Positions 8,308 through 16,589 of a stretch of DNA of 64,000 nucleotides are shown one piece after another. The stretch is from an uncultured Acidimicrobiales bacterium (GTDB taxonomy: Bacteria; Actinomycetota; Acidimicrobiia; Acidimicrobiales; Aldehydirespiratoraceae). The translations under genes were made by a program, and so were the position numbers. The notes under the pieces were generated by a model. The model worked only from the letters and a program-made list of their open reading frames with translations. It did not search any database and was not told where the DNA came from. The stretch's first letter is position 1; each line of letters starts with the position of its first letter. The stretch spans positions 62,001-126,000 of the forward strand of contig CAJQPN010000014.1 of the NCBI GenBank assembly GCA_905480195.1, read 5' to 3'.

Positions 8308-8934
8308 GTGGTCCAGCTCACCGGCTTGCGAACCAGAAGCGACGAACTCACCGACCGACTGCTCCAGTCAGCAATCGAGATCTTCACTGAGCGCGGCATC
8401 GAGAAGGCCGGTGTCGCAGCGATCGCTCGGCGCGCCGGTGTCACCACCGGTGCCATCTACAGCCGCTGGCAAGGAAAGCAGGATCTCCTCCTCGATGCCC
8501 TCGATGTCGTGCTGGTTCAGCAGGTGGCAGACCTCTTGGCTGCCGGGCCCGATGCCAGCGCTGTTGACGTTCTCGAATCGCTTGGCGCGCACCTGCTCGA
8601 GCGCGACCCTGCCTCCGATGCGCTTCTCCTCGAGGCGATGGTGACCGCGCGTCGCGATCCGGACTTCCGAGAACTTTTCAACGCTCGAGTACACGACGAA
8701 GAAGGACATCTCGCCAACCTCATCGACAACGGCAAGGAAGCCGGCATCGTCGATCCGGCGTTGTCCACCACCGCCATCGTGACGCTCTGTCAAGCGATCT
8801 CGTTCGGCTTCGTCGTCTTGGGTGCGATCGAGAAGTCCACTGTTCCAGCCGATGAGTGGAACACGGTGGTTCACCGTCTCATCAGCGCTGCGCTTCCTTC
8901 CCCTGTCCTCAAACCTGCCGCAGCCTGCGGCTGA
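8308..8934 (+). CDS. TetR-family transcriptional regulator
   Basis: A 208-residue repressor-type protein. The N-terminal helix-turn-helix is clear: LLQSAIEIFTERGIEKAGVA leads into AIARRAGVTTGAIYSRWQGK (about residues 38-57), as in the TetR_N family. The C-terminal ligand domain is helical and not assignable to a ligand. The GTG start is 6 nt after a TATTAT box and has no Shine-Dalgarno, so the message is probably leaderless. An inverted repeat overlapping that promoter suggests autoregulation. The ferritin-like gene starts 14 nt after its stop, so the regulator probably controls its own operon (diiron protein, then a dienoyl-CoA isomerase-like protein). Confidence 0.88.
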   Translation: MVQLTGLRTRSDELTDRLLQSAIEIFTERGIEKAGVAAIARRAGVTTGAIYSRWQGKQDLLLDALDVVLVQQVADLLAAGPDASAVDVLESLGAHLLERDPASDALLLEAMVTARRDPDFRELFNARVHDEEGHLANLIDNGKEAGIVDPALSTTAIVTLCQAISFGFVVLGAIEKSTVPADEWNTVVHRLISAALPSPVLKPAAACG

Positions 8935-8948
8935 TCGGAGTCCAGCTC

Positions 8949-10157
8949 ATGGCCATCACCGAAAATCATCCGTCCGGTACCGGCGGCGTTCACGGCCTCA
9001 CCGGCTACGACGATCCCAACAACGTCGACCGGATCATGGAGATCGCCAAGGCGAACCAGAATAAGGATGAGCTGATCCATCTGGTCGAAGACAATGCCGA
9101 GGCGATCTTCACCTGGAACTACGACAAGGGTGAGCGTCCCAAGCTCGACAAGCTCTACGAGAAGTCAAAGACGAGCCAGTGGAACGCCACCACCGATCTT
9201 GACTGGTCGATCGAGGTCGATCCGTATGAGGCGCTCAATCTGCAGGCTGAACTGCAGCTTGATCCATCAAACATGGAAGACCCGGCTTCGCCGCTGTTCA
9301 ACTGGGGTGACAAGGAGTGGCGCGAGTTCGGTCTCCAGTCCGCCAAGTGGCGCCTCAGTCAATTCCTCCACGGGGAGCAGGGTGCACTGCTCTGCACCGC
9401 CAAGATCGTCGAGACGGTGCCGTGGATCGATGCCAAGTACTACGCAGCCCAGCAAGTCGTCGACGAGGCGCGCCATGTCGAGGTCTTCGCCCGCTACCTC
9501 GACGAGAAGCTCGGCGGCGGCTATCAGATCAATGCCCACCTTGGCTTGCTGCTCGACGACATCATCAACGACTCCGAGTGGGACATGACCTATCTCGGGA
9601 TGCAGATCATGGTCGAGGGTCTCGCACTCGCTGCCTTTGGCTTCATGCACGATCTCACCGAGGAACCGCTGCTCAAGAAACTCCTTCGGTATGTGATGAG
9701 CGACGAGGCTCGGCATGTGGCCTTCGGTGTGCTCAGCCTCCAGGAGGTCTATCAGGACATGACCACGGCCGAGATCCGACACCGTCAGGAGTTTGCGTTC
9801 GAAGCGGCGCTCCGAATGCGAGACCGCTTCCTCCAACAAGAGGTGTGGGAGCACATGGGTGTCGACAGCCGGACGATGACCGAACGGCTACTCAACGCAC
9901 CTGAAGAAGCGAAGTTGTTCCAACGCATGCTGTTCTCCAAGATCGTGCCGAACTGCAAGAAGCTCGGCCTTCTTGATGCCGGTGAAGGCTGGCTCCGTGA
10001 GAAGTTCACCGAGATCGGCGTGATCGAGTTCGAGGATCTCCCCGACACCGGCGCGGAGTTCATCGATTACGACCTCGATGAGGAACGCTTCGAAGAAAAG
10101 GCGCAGGCGATGCACGAGACTGCCGCCGCGACGGCGATGGGGACCGGCGAGGAATGA
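8949..10157 (+). CDS. Ferritin-like diiron protein (oxygenase/oxidase type), specific reaction unknown
   Basis: The track ORF opens at 8856 inside tetR; ATG 8949 is preceded by GGAG at a spacing of 8 nt and gives 402 residues. It shows the two-repeat diiron ligand pattern of the ferritin-like superfamily: Glu143 (HGEQGALLC), ExxH at 173-176 (VDEARHVEVF), Glu223 (MVEGLALAAFG) and ExxH at 253-256 (SDEARHVAFG). Such proteins include R2-like oxidases and N-oxygenases, and many copies occur in Acidimicrobiia, usually unnamed. No membrane segment is seen. Its place between a TetR regulator and a dienoyl-CoA isomerase-like gene suggests oxidation of a lipid or acyl compound; that is inference. Confidence 0.8.
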   Translation: MAITENHPSGTGGVHGLTGYDDPNNVDRIMEIAKANQNKDELIHLVEDNAEAIFTWNYDKGERPKLDKLYEKSKTSQWNATTDLDWSIEVDPYEALNLQAELQLDPSNMEDPASPLFNWGDKEWREFGLQSAKWRLSQFLHGEQGALLCTAKIVETVPWIDAKYYAAQQVVDEARHVEVFARYLDEKLGGGYQINAHLGLLLDDIINDSEWDMTYLGMQIMVEGLALAAFGFMHDLTEEPLLKKLLRYVMSDEARHVAFGVLSLQEVYQDMTTAEIRHRQEFAFEAALRMRDRFLQQEVWEHMGVDSRTMTERLLNAPEEAKLFQRMLFSKIVPNCKKLGLLDAGEGWLREKFTEIGVIEFEDLPDTGAEFIDYDLDEERFEEKAQAMHETAAATAMGTGEE

Positions 10158-10176
10158 TCCCGTAGCCTTTCGGGTC

Positions 10177-11040
10177 ATGGGATACACCTGCTTCGAGCTT
10201 GAGGAGACGGAGGGCGTCGCCCACCTCATCCTTTCGCGCCCCGACGAACTCAACTCGATGATCCCGTCCTTTTGGACCGAGCTCCCCGAGATCGTCGACG
10301 AACTCAGCGACTCCGGCCGGGCCCGGGTGCTGGTCATCTCGTCGACCGGCAAACACTTCAGCGCCGGCATGGACCTGTCTGTCTTCACCGGCGGTTCGAA
10401 CATCGTTGACAGCGGCGACGCTGAACCGGGGCATCCGAGCAACGAGGTCGGCCGCCGGCGGGCCGTCCTTCGCAGGAACGTGCTCCACCTCCAACGGGCC
10501 TTCTCGTGTCTGGAAGAGGCGCGTATGCCGGTCTTGGCCGCTGTTCAGGGTGGTGCCGTCGGCGGTGCGGTCGACATGGTCACTGCGGCCGACTGTCGCT
10601 ACGCCACCGAAGACGCCTGGTTCTGTATCCAGGAGATCAACATCGGTATGACGGCCGACGTCGGCACTCTTCAGCGACTCCCCAAGCTGATCCCGGATGG
10701 TGTCGTGCGCGAATTCGCCTACACGGGCGCACGGATGTCGGCGGCGCGGGCGAAGGAAGTCGGCCTGGTCAACGAGGTCTACGCCGACCAGGAGACGATG
10801 CTGGCGGCGGTGCACGAGATCGCCGCCGAGATCGCGAGCAAATCACCCCTTGCCATTCAGGGCACGAAGGAGTCGATCCTCTACGCCCGAGATCATTCGG
10901 TGGCGGAAAGTCTCGACTTCATCTCGCTGTGGCAGACCGGTATGTTCCATCCCACCGACATGATGGAGTCGTTCAAGGCACAGGCCGACAAGCGCAACCC
11001 CGTCTTCGACGATCTGAACGAGCAGCGTCGAGGGCTGTGA
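10177..11040 (+). CDS. Enoyl-CoA hydratase/isomerase family, delta(3,5)-delta(2,4)-dienoyl-CoA isomerase-like
   Basis: A 287-residue crotonase-fold protein starting at ATG 10177 (the track ORF starts inside the previous gene). Oxyanion-hole segments HFSAGMDLSVF and GGAVGGAVDM are present. The stretch QEINIGMTADVGTLQRLPK keeps Glu153 and Asp161, the acid/base pair of mammalian ECH1 dienoyl-CoA isomerase, and the whole motif is closer to ECH1 than to simple enoyl-CoA hydratases. It would help degrade unsaturated fatty acids with double bonds at odd positions. It follows the diiron gene by 19 nt; a TAGCCT box 8 nt before the ATG could also give a separate leaderless start. Confidence 0.82.
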   Translation: MGYTCFELEETEGVAHLILSRPDELNSMIPSFWTELPEIVDELSDSGRARVLVISSTGKHFSAGMDLSVFTGGSNIVDSGDAEPGHPSNEVGRRRAVLRRNVLHLQRAFSCLEEARMPVLAAVQGGAVGGAVDMVTAADCRYATEDAWFCIQEINIGMTADVGTLQRLPKLIPDGVVREFAYTGARMSAARAKEVGLVNEVYADQETMLAAVHEIAAEIASKSPLAIQGTKESILYARDHSVAESLDFISLWQTGMFHPTDMMESFKAQADKRNPVFDDLNEQRRGL

Positions 11041-11080
11041 GCGCTGCCGGCGTCTCGCAGGCTTGGTCCTCGGATAGGTG

Positions 11081-11662
11081 TCAACGCTCGGCGAGCGTGA
11101 CGTCACCAACCTGAACCAGGGTGGCCGCGATCCACCCACCGAGACCCCCGAAGTCGTCGTCGAGACTCGCGCCATCCTCGAGTCTCGCCTCGTCGAGTTC
11201 GTATGAGCCCTCGTAACAGACCTCGATCGCGTACTCGGGGTCGTTCAGGTCGATGCCGTAGATCGACTCCACCGTGGGTCCTGATCGCGTGAGTGCTGCA
11301 CGCCCGATCGATGGCGACGCAAACGGAAGTGCCTCGAGGACGACTTCGGGATCGGGTGCAGCAGAGAGCCTCTGGCGCCGGAAGACGATTTCGATCTCGA
11401 TGCGCGGTGGTTCGGTGGATTCCTCGTCGACATACCAGCTTCGGTACGCCGCCTGACTCCATGTCGGCCAGGTACAGGCGATGTCGGCTTGCACCCGTGG
11501 CGGTAGTCCCTCCCCAGGGAGGCCATACGAGGTCTGCCAGCTGACGTCGCCAAGGAGGAAGTCGGACTGGAAGCGTTCCTCGAACGCTTGGCGTTCAAGT
11601 CGAGCCAACTCGAATGCGTCTCGCAGGGCGCCGATGGCATCGGTGAAGACGTGGTCAAGCAT
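11081..11662 (-). CDS. Conserved-looking protein of unknown function
   Basis: Not recognised. The 193-residue product is acidic and soluble, with no signal peptide or membrane helix. It has an N-terminal helix (LDHVFTDAIGALRDAFELAR) followed by beta-rich sequence (RIEIEIVFRR, EYAIEVCYEG). I chose ATG 11662 over the track start at 11716, because the longer form overlaps the upstream dehydrogenase and because a TAGCCT box lies exactly 7 nt before ATG 11662. The first three bases of that box are the TAG stop of the dehydrogenase gene. It is last in a upp / dehydrogenase / unknown run on the minus strand. Confidence 0.65.
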   Translation of the reverse strand: MLDHVFTDAIGALRDAFELARLERQAFEERFQSDFLLGDVSWQTSYGLPGEGLPPRVQADIACTWPTWSQAAYRSWYVDEESTEPPRIEIEIVFRRQRLSAAPDPEVVLEALPFASPSIGRAALTRSGPTVESIYGIDLNDPEYAIEVCYEGSYELDEARLEDGASLDDDFGGLGGWIAATLVQVGDVTLAER

Positions 11663-11669
11663 GAAGCCG

Positions 11670-11675
11670 AGGCTA
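11670..11675 (-). promoter_or_regulatory. Leaderless -10 element built on the upstream stop codon
   Basis: TAGCCT on the minus strand, 7 nt before ATG 11662. Its TAG is the stop codon of the preceding dehydrogenase gene. Confidence 0.45.
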
Positions 11676-12599
11676 GTAGCCGAGGTTGACGTCGACGGGA
11701 CCGAGAAGATCGTCACCAGCGATCCAACGAGCGACGTTGTCTCGGACGCGATCCGCGATCAGCGGAAGCCCCATCTCTGCGGTGTTGCCGACATGCGGGG
11801 TGATCACACAGTTGTCGAGCTCCCAGAGCGGATGACCGTCGGGCAGCGGCTCGGGATCGGTCACGTCGAGCACGGCCCCTCCGATCGCACCATTGCGTAA
11901 CGCACCGACGAGGTCACCGGTGACGACATGGCCACCGCGACCCACGTTGAGAAGAAAGGCATCGGATTTCATCGCGGCGAGCGCAGCACCGTCGATGATC
12001 CCAGCGGTCTCCTCGGTGAGGGCCAAGGCGACGATCACGGCGTCGGCATCACTGATTGCGTTGTGCAGGTCGCCGGTTGACATTGTGTGTGACGCTCCGG
12101 GGTATGGCGTGTCGCTTCGGCGCACGACCGTCACCTCACACTCGAACGGGGCGATGAGTTTCATGAATGCATCGGTGATGCCACCACCACCGAGAATCGT
12201 GAGCTTGGCCCCACGCAGATCCCGGCCTTCCTGACTCTGCCAACTCGTTGAGCGAACGTAACGAGGGATCGCGCGAAATGACGTGAGAATCGCCGTCAGG
12301 ATCCACTCCGCGACGGGAGCTGCGTAGGCACCCTTGCCGCAGGTCCAGAGGTGATCAGCATCGAGGTTGTGGGCGAACGTTTCGATGCCCGCGTAGGGCA
12401 GCTGGATCCATTCCACGTTCACTCCGGCGTCCAGGATGCCGCGGAAGGCCCCGGCTGCCATGGGGTCGGCGAACATCAAGGCGCTGGCCCGTTCGATCGG
12501 CACGATGGTGCCTCCCGCTTCCTCAACCGCAGCGACCATGACCTCGTGCATGGCGGGGCGAGTTTCGGGTTCGACGGCAATGAGATGTCGATCGGCCAT
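11673..12599 (-). CDS. D-isomer-specific 2-hydroxyacid dehydrogenase family protein
   Basis: A NAD(P)-dependent oxidoreductase of 308 residues. The nucleotide-binding turn is ILGGGGITDAF (about residues 136-146, a slightly altered GxGxxG). The catalytic triad of the family is visible as Arg in NVGRGGHV, Glu in DPEPLPDGHPL and His in ITPHVGN. The substrate (glyoxylate/hydroxypyruvate or other 2-oxo acids) cannot be decided. The start overlaps the stop of upp by one base (TGATG), so the two are coupled. A housekeeping phosphoribosyltransferase paired with a hydroxyacid dehydrogenase has no obvious metabolic logic. Confidence 0.87.
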   Translation of the reverse strand: MADRHLIAVEPETRPAMHEVMVAAVEEAGGTIVPIERASALMFADPMAAGAFRGILDAGVNVEWIQLPYAGIETFAHNLDADHLWTCGKGAYAAPVAEWILTAILTSFRAIPRYVRSTSWQSQEGRDLRGAKLTILGGGGITDAFMKLIAPFECEVTVVRRSDTPYPGASHTMSTGDLHNAISDADAVIVALALTEETAGIIDGAALAAMKSDAFLLNVGRGGHVVTGDLVGALRNGAIGGAVLDVTDPEPLPDGHPLWELDNCVITPHVGNTAEMGLPLIADRVRDNVARWIAGDDLLGPVDVNLGY

Positions 12600-13231
12600 C
12601 AGTCGACTCCGTACTGACGGTCGCCGGCGTCACCGAGACCGGGCACGATGAAGCCGATCTCGTTCAGGTGGGAGTCGATCGAGGCAGTGACGACCCGATC
12701 AACCGCCCCGGCATTGCGCAACAACTCGATGCCTTCCGGCGCTGCAAGCAGGACCACGAGGGTCAACTCGCCAGCCCCTCGATCTCGCGCCTGTGCTGCG
12801 GCGTAGTTGGCCGAACCACCGGTTGCAAGCATCGGGTCGAGAAGGAACACCGTTCGTTCGTTGAGTTGCGGGATCGTGTTCATGTAGACCTCGGGTCGGA
12901 GCGTCGCTTCATCTCGCTTCAGACCGATGAAACCGGTTTCGGAGTCGGGGAGAGCCTCGAGTGCAGCATCGAGCATGCCGAGTCCGGAGCGAAGGATCGG
13001 GACGAGTACGGGCTGGCGGACAAGTTCAACCCCTTCGGTGGAGCCCATCGGCGTATCGATGGTGATCGACTTGGTGGGGGTTGCCCGTGCTGCTTCGTAG
13101 ACGAGGCTGCGTGAGACGCGGTGCAGCAGATCGCGAAACCGAGGGCGATCGGTCGCCGTCGCTCGCATTTCGGTCAGCTGGGCGGCAACCACTGGATGGT
13201 CAATGACGTCGACAAGCACGGTGGTGAGCAT
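12599..13231 (-). CDS. upp: Uracil phosphoribosyltransferase
   Basis: Salvages uracil to UMP with PRPP. The ATG at 13231 (MLTTVLVDVIDHPVV) gives 210 residues, the family length; the track ORF start at 13705 lies antisense inside the MFS gene and is spurious. Diagnostic segments are VPILRSGLGMLD, the PRPP loop LLDPMLATGGSA and the C-terminal uracil-binding region EIGFIVPGLGDAGDR. It diverges from an MFS transporter that starts 63 nt away, which could be a base or nucleoside carrier by context only. Confidence 0.96.
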   Translation of the reverse strand: MLTTVLVDVIDHPVVAAQLTEMRATATDRPRFRDLLHRVSRSLVYEAARATPTKSITIDTPMGSTEGVELVRQPVLVPILRSGLGMLDAALEALPDSETGFIGLKRDEATLRPEVYMNTIPQLNERTVFLLDPMLATGGSANYAAAQARDRGAGELTLVVLLAAPEGIELLRNAGAVDRVVTASIDSHLNEIGFIVPGLGDAGDRQYGVD

Positions 13232-13281
13232 GCCACGCCGGAGCCTGACCCTCCTGGTTCGCTGGGCATCGGGGACCCCGT

Positions 13282-13287
13282 TAGTGT
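13282..13287 (+). promoter_or_regulatory. Leaderless -10 element of the MFS gene
   Basis: TAGTGT lies 7 nt before ATG 13295 (4 nt before the in-frame GTG 13292). No Shine-Dalgarno is present. Confidence 0.4.
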
Positions 13288-13294
13288 CCTCGTG

Positions 13295-14464
13295 ATGCCG
13301 TTCGGGCGCGGTTCGCTCACCATTGTCTTGGTCACCGCGATGATCGCCTCGACATTCTCGATCTTCGCGCTCGCAGTACTTGCGTCGGCGATCATCGACG
13401 ACCTCGGTGTAAGCCGGACGATGATCGGGGTGATCGGCTCGGTCAATACCGGAGTTGGTGCGCTTAGCGCGCCCTATTCGGGCAAGCTCACCGACCGCAT
13501 CGGGCCACGAAACGCTGTTCTTGCGCTCTTGCTGATCTCCTCGTTCACGCTCCTGCTGATGGGGGTGTCGTCGAATGCCTCGATGCTGATCGTGGCCGGC
13601 GTCATTGGTGGTATCCCACAGGGTTGGGGGAACCCTGCGACCAACGCACTGATCGCTGCCGCCGTCGAACCGGGCAGACGAGGCGTCATGACGGGGATCA
13701 AGCAAAGCGGCGTCACGTTCGCCGTGTTTCTTGCAGGAGCGACGCTGCCCGGTCTCGAGCAGCTGTGGTCGTGGCAGAACGCCTGTCTGCTGTTCGCCGC
13801 CGCCTTTGCGCTCTTTACCGTCGGGGCGTACCTCATCCTCCCGGCCGGGGCCGCCGTCGCGTCGCCGGATGCTTCGACGGAGTCGTCGACGGACCCGCTG
13901 CCTGCCTTTATCTGGCGGCTCGGTCTCTACGCCCTGCTGATGGGGCTGGCATCGGGATCGATCGGGCGGTTCCTGGCACTGTTCACCGAGGAGTCACTCG
14001 GCTTCACGTCGACGATCGCAGGTTTCGCAGTTGCGCTGTCAGGCTTGCTCGGCATGGGGTTCAGGATTGCAGCGGCGCGGCGCGCAGAGCACCGAGTGCG
14101 GCCTTCGACGCTGTTGACGCAGCTCTCGTTGATCGCAGCCGTCTCGTCGAGTCTCCTCGCTCTGTCACCGATGCTCGGCCGGTCACTGCTGTGGCCCGCC
14201 GTTGTGCTGTACGCCCTCGGTCACACCGCCTGGAACGCCGTGATCAATCTCGCAGTGATCGTCAATGTGCCCACCGCGCAGGCTGGTCGTTCGTCGGGGA
14301 TCGTCATCCTCGGATTCCTGATGGGTCTCACGATCGCCGGTCCTGTCGCCGGTCTCATCGTCGACGTGCGAGGCTCCTACGAACTCGTGTGGTGGCTCTC
14401 GATGGTGCTCGCAGGAGTGGCCGCAGTCGTCGTGAAGCGGTCCCCCAATATCGGCGAACCGTAG
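13295..14464 (+). CDS. Major facilitator superfamily transporter
   Basis: A 389-residue integral membrane protein with about twelve hydrophobic segments in two six-helix halves. The loop between helices 2 and 3 reads GKLTDRIGPRNAVL, the MFS motif-A position (GxLaDrxGrr). The start is ATG 13295 (MPFGRGSLTIVLV); the track start at 13121 adds a polar tail that overlaps upp. The substrate is unknown. A drug or organic-acid efflux protein is as likely as a nucleobase carrier, although upp diverges from it across 63 nt. Confidence 0.83.
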   Translation: MPFGRGSLTIVLVTAMIASTFSIFALAVLASAIIDDLGVSRTMIGVIGSVNTGVGALSAPYSGKLTDRIGPRNAVLALLLISSFTLLLMGVSSNASMLIVAGVIGGIPQGWGNPATNALIAAAVEPGRRGVMTGIKQSGVTFAVFLAGATLPGLEQLWSWQNACLLFAAAFALFTVGAYLILPAGAAVASPDASTESSTDPLPAFIWRLGLYALLMGLASGSIGRFLALFTEESLGFTSTIAGFAVALSGLLGMGFRIAAARRAEHRVRPSTLLTQLSLIAAVSSSLLALSPMLGRSLLWPAVVLYALGHTAWNAVINLAVIVNVPTAQAGRSSGIVILGFLMGLTIAGPVAGLIVDVRGSYELVWWLSMVLAGVAAVVVKRSPNIGEP

Positions 14465-14474
14465 GAGGTGGCGC

Positions 14475-15323
14475 TCAAGGCGCCGCGAACCCTTGCAACG
14501 GCATCTCCGGCCGTCGCTGCAACCAGTTGTCGGCCGGGTACTCGGCTGCCCCATCGATGATGTGCAGGGTGTAGGCGTGCCGGCTGATTGGTGACGTGTT
14601 CGGCCCGCTCCAGTGGGGGAGCGTGCCGTGCAGCACAACCAAGGTGCCAGCTGCTGCTTCGATCGGCACGAGGGCGGTGGTGGGATACGGCTCGTCGTCA
14701 AAAACGTCATTCGTCGTACCTCCCTCACCGTCGAGTCGGAAGCGACTCTTGACCGGGATCCGATGGCCGCCCGGCATGGCCCAGAGACAGCCGTTGTCGA
14801 CGGTGGCATCTTCGATCGCAACCCAGAACCCGATGACCGATTGCGGCTCGGTCCACAGGAACGTGTGGTCGGTGTGACAGACCACCTCACCACCGATCCC
14901 GGGCTGCTTGAAGATGTACATCGACTGCAGAAGCTTCGGGTCGGCGATCCCGAGGTCGGCTACCAGTGCCGCCATCTCAGCGGTTCGAGAAAAAGCGCTG
15001 AACACTGGATCGAGATCGTGCATGGCGTGCCCGATCTTGTTGACGGCAAGCGGCAACGGGCGAGTCAGTCGACCATCGACGATCGCGCCGTCCTCGAAAA
15101 ACCACCGCACCGTGTCGCCCGAACCGAGAAACCATTCATCTTGGGCGTGGCTCTGCTCGGTGGTGGAGAAGACGCTGATCGCACCTTCGTTGTCGGGGTC
15201 GATGTCGGCCAACAACCCCTCGACGTGGGCCTTGAGATCGGTGCACTGCTGTTTGGAGACGAAGTCGGGAAGGACGATGAACCCATCGCGGTCCCAGGCT
15301 TCACGCTGTTCGGAGTTGAGCAC
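14475..15323 (-). CDS. Phytanoyl-CoA dioxygenase (PhyH) family protein, last gene of the BMP-type ABC operon
   Basis: Predicted Fe(II)/2-oxoglutarate-dependent oxygenase, 282 residues. The facial triad is visible as HxD in CHTDHTF and a distal His near TLHIIDG or SRHAYT. The DNGCLWAMPGGH segment, usual before the double-stranded beta-helix returns, is also present, and the N-terminal REAWDRDGFIVLPDF is typical of the family. The GTG start (15323) lies 3 nt after the stop of the second ABC permease, so it is very likely in the same operon. That linkage suggests the imported compound, or a product of it, is hydroxylated. The family also includes ectoine and phosphonate hydroxylases, so the substrate stays open. 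Confidence 0.83.
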   Translation of the reverse strand: MLNSEQREAWDRDGFIVLPDFVSKQQCTDLKAHVEGLLADIDPDNEGAISVFSTTEQSHAQDEWFLGSGDTVRWFFEDGAIVDGRLTRPLPLAVNKIGHAMHDLDPVFSAFSRTAEMAALVADLGIADPKLLQSMYIFKQPGIGGEVVCHTDHTFLWTEPQSVIGFWVAIEDATVDNGCLWAMPGGHRIPVKSRFRLDGEGGTTNDVFDDEPYPTTALVPIEAAAGTLVVLHGTLPHWSGPNTSPISRHAYTLHIIDGAAEYPADNWLQRRPEMPLQGFAAP

Positions 15324-15326
15324 GTG

Positions 15327-16589
15327 CTATTCACCCTTGCGGTATGGCTGCCCGTTGGCGGCCGGCATGCGGAGTCGTTGGCTAAAGAAGAACAGCACCA
15401 GCAACACGATTAGGAACGGCTGGATATCGATCCACCATGCAGGCACCGTGTCGGCGGCGAGATACCAGAACAGGCAAAGTACTGCGATGGTCGCGGCCAA
15501 GCCGGCGTCGACTCGCCGACCGCGCATCGAGGCGAACAGCGCCACGAGTGCGAGTGCGATCACCATCACGAGCAGCAGGCTGTGTGTCGCTGCACCGTCG
15601 AGGTCGCGTTTGCCGAGGGCGAGTGGGTAGGCAAACAGGAGCGACCCGGCCATGATGCCTGCTGGTCGGTAGTTGCCGATGATGAGTGCGGCAAGGCCGA
15701 TGAAGCCGCGGTTCAGCGTTGAACCCTCAAGGTAAATTCCGTTGAGCTCAGGCGATGCGATGAAGGCGCCACCAAAGCCAGCGAGTGCACCCGATAACAG
15801 CACGGCGACAAACTTGTAGCGGTAGATGTCGATGCCCTGGCTTTCACCCGCCTGCGGATGCTCACCACAGATACGGACCCGCAGGCCAAACCGCGTGCGC
15901 CAGAGCACCCACGAGATCACCGGGACGAGCATGAATGCAACGATCGTGAACAGGCTCAGGCTGAAGAGCAGGCCGCGCAGCGAGTTGGCGAGGTCGGAGA
16001 TGTAGCGGATTTCCCAGTCGCGGACTGCGCCGAGCCCGTCGGGCGATGTCCAGCCCCCCAGGTCACCACCGGCCAGGAACGGCATCGTGAACCGCCCGAC
16101 CCCGTCGAGACGAGGTGACTGGGTGATCGAGCCGCCGTCATAGCCGGTGAAGATCTCCGATGACAGGAAACGGGTGACGCCGGGTGCAGCGACGAGGATT
16201 GCCACACCCGAGATGATGTGATCTACACCGAAGGTCACGGTGGCGATGGCGTGCACCAGTGCGCCGAGACCACCACCAACCATGCCGATCATGAGACCGG
16301 CCCACGGCCCGAAGTTCACGGTCCCCCAGGCGCCGAACCACATACCGAGAATGAGCATGCCTTCGAGGCCGATGTTGACAACGCCAGCACGCTCGGAGAA
16401 GAGGCCTCCGAGGCCGGCGAGCATGATCGGGACCGCCCACCGAAGCGTGGCGCCGGTGGTGCCGCCGTCGGTCAGCAGACCGACATCGCCGGGGGCGATC
16501 CACTGCACGGTGGTGAGCAGAGCGACGCCGCCGGCGCCGTAGATGGACCAGACGAGCCAGGAGGGAAGTTGCTTCAGGATCTGCATCAT
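15327..16589 (-). CDS. ABC transporter permease 2, nucleoside/BMP type (NupQ-like)
   Basis: A 420-residue inner-membrane subunit with about ten hydrophobic helices. LFSERAGVVNIGLEGMLILG near residue 65 is the signature of the BmpA-linked permeases. The start ATGATG at 16589 overlaps the upstream permease stop as ATGA. The track ORF of 800 residues is a read-through of a different frame of the upstream permease and is not real. It forms the membrane channel with the partner permease. A long periplasmic loop (about residues 175-215, rich in Gly/Asp) is larger than in many relatives. Confidence 0.9.
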   Translation of the reverse strand: MMQILKQLPSWLVWSIYGAGGVALLTTVQWIAPGDVGLLTDGGTTGATLRWAVPIMLAGLGGLFSERAGVVNIGLEGMLILGMWFGAWGTVNFGPWAGLMIGMVGGGLGALVHAIATVTFGVDHIISGVAILVAAPGVTRFLSSEIFTGYDGGSITQSPRLDGVGRFTMPFLAGGDLGGWTSPDGLGAVRDWEIRYISDLANSLRGLLFSLSLFTIVAFMLVPVISWVLWRTRFGLRVRICGEHPQAGESQGIDIYRYKFVAVLLSGALAGFGGAFIASPELNGIYLEGSTLNRGFIGLAALIIGNYRPAGIMAGSLLFAYPLALGKRDLDGAATHSLLLVMVIALALVALFASMRGRRVDAGLAATIAVLCLFWYLAADTVPAWWIDIQPFLIVLLVLFFFSQRLRMPAANGQPYRKGE

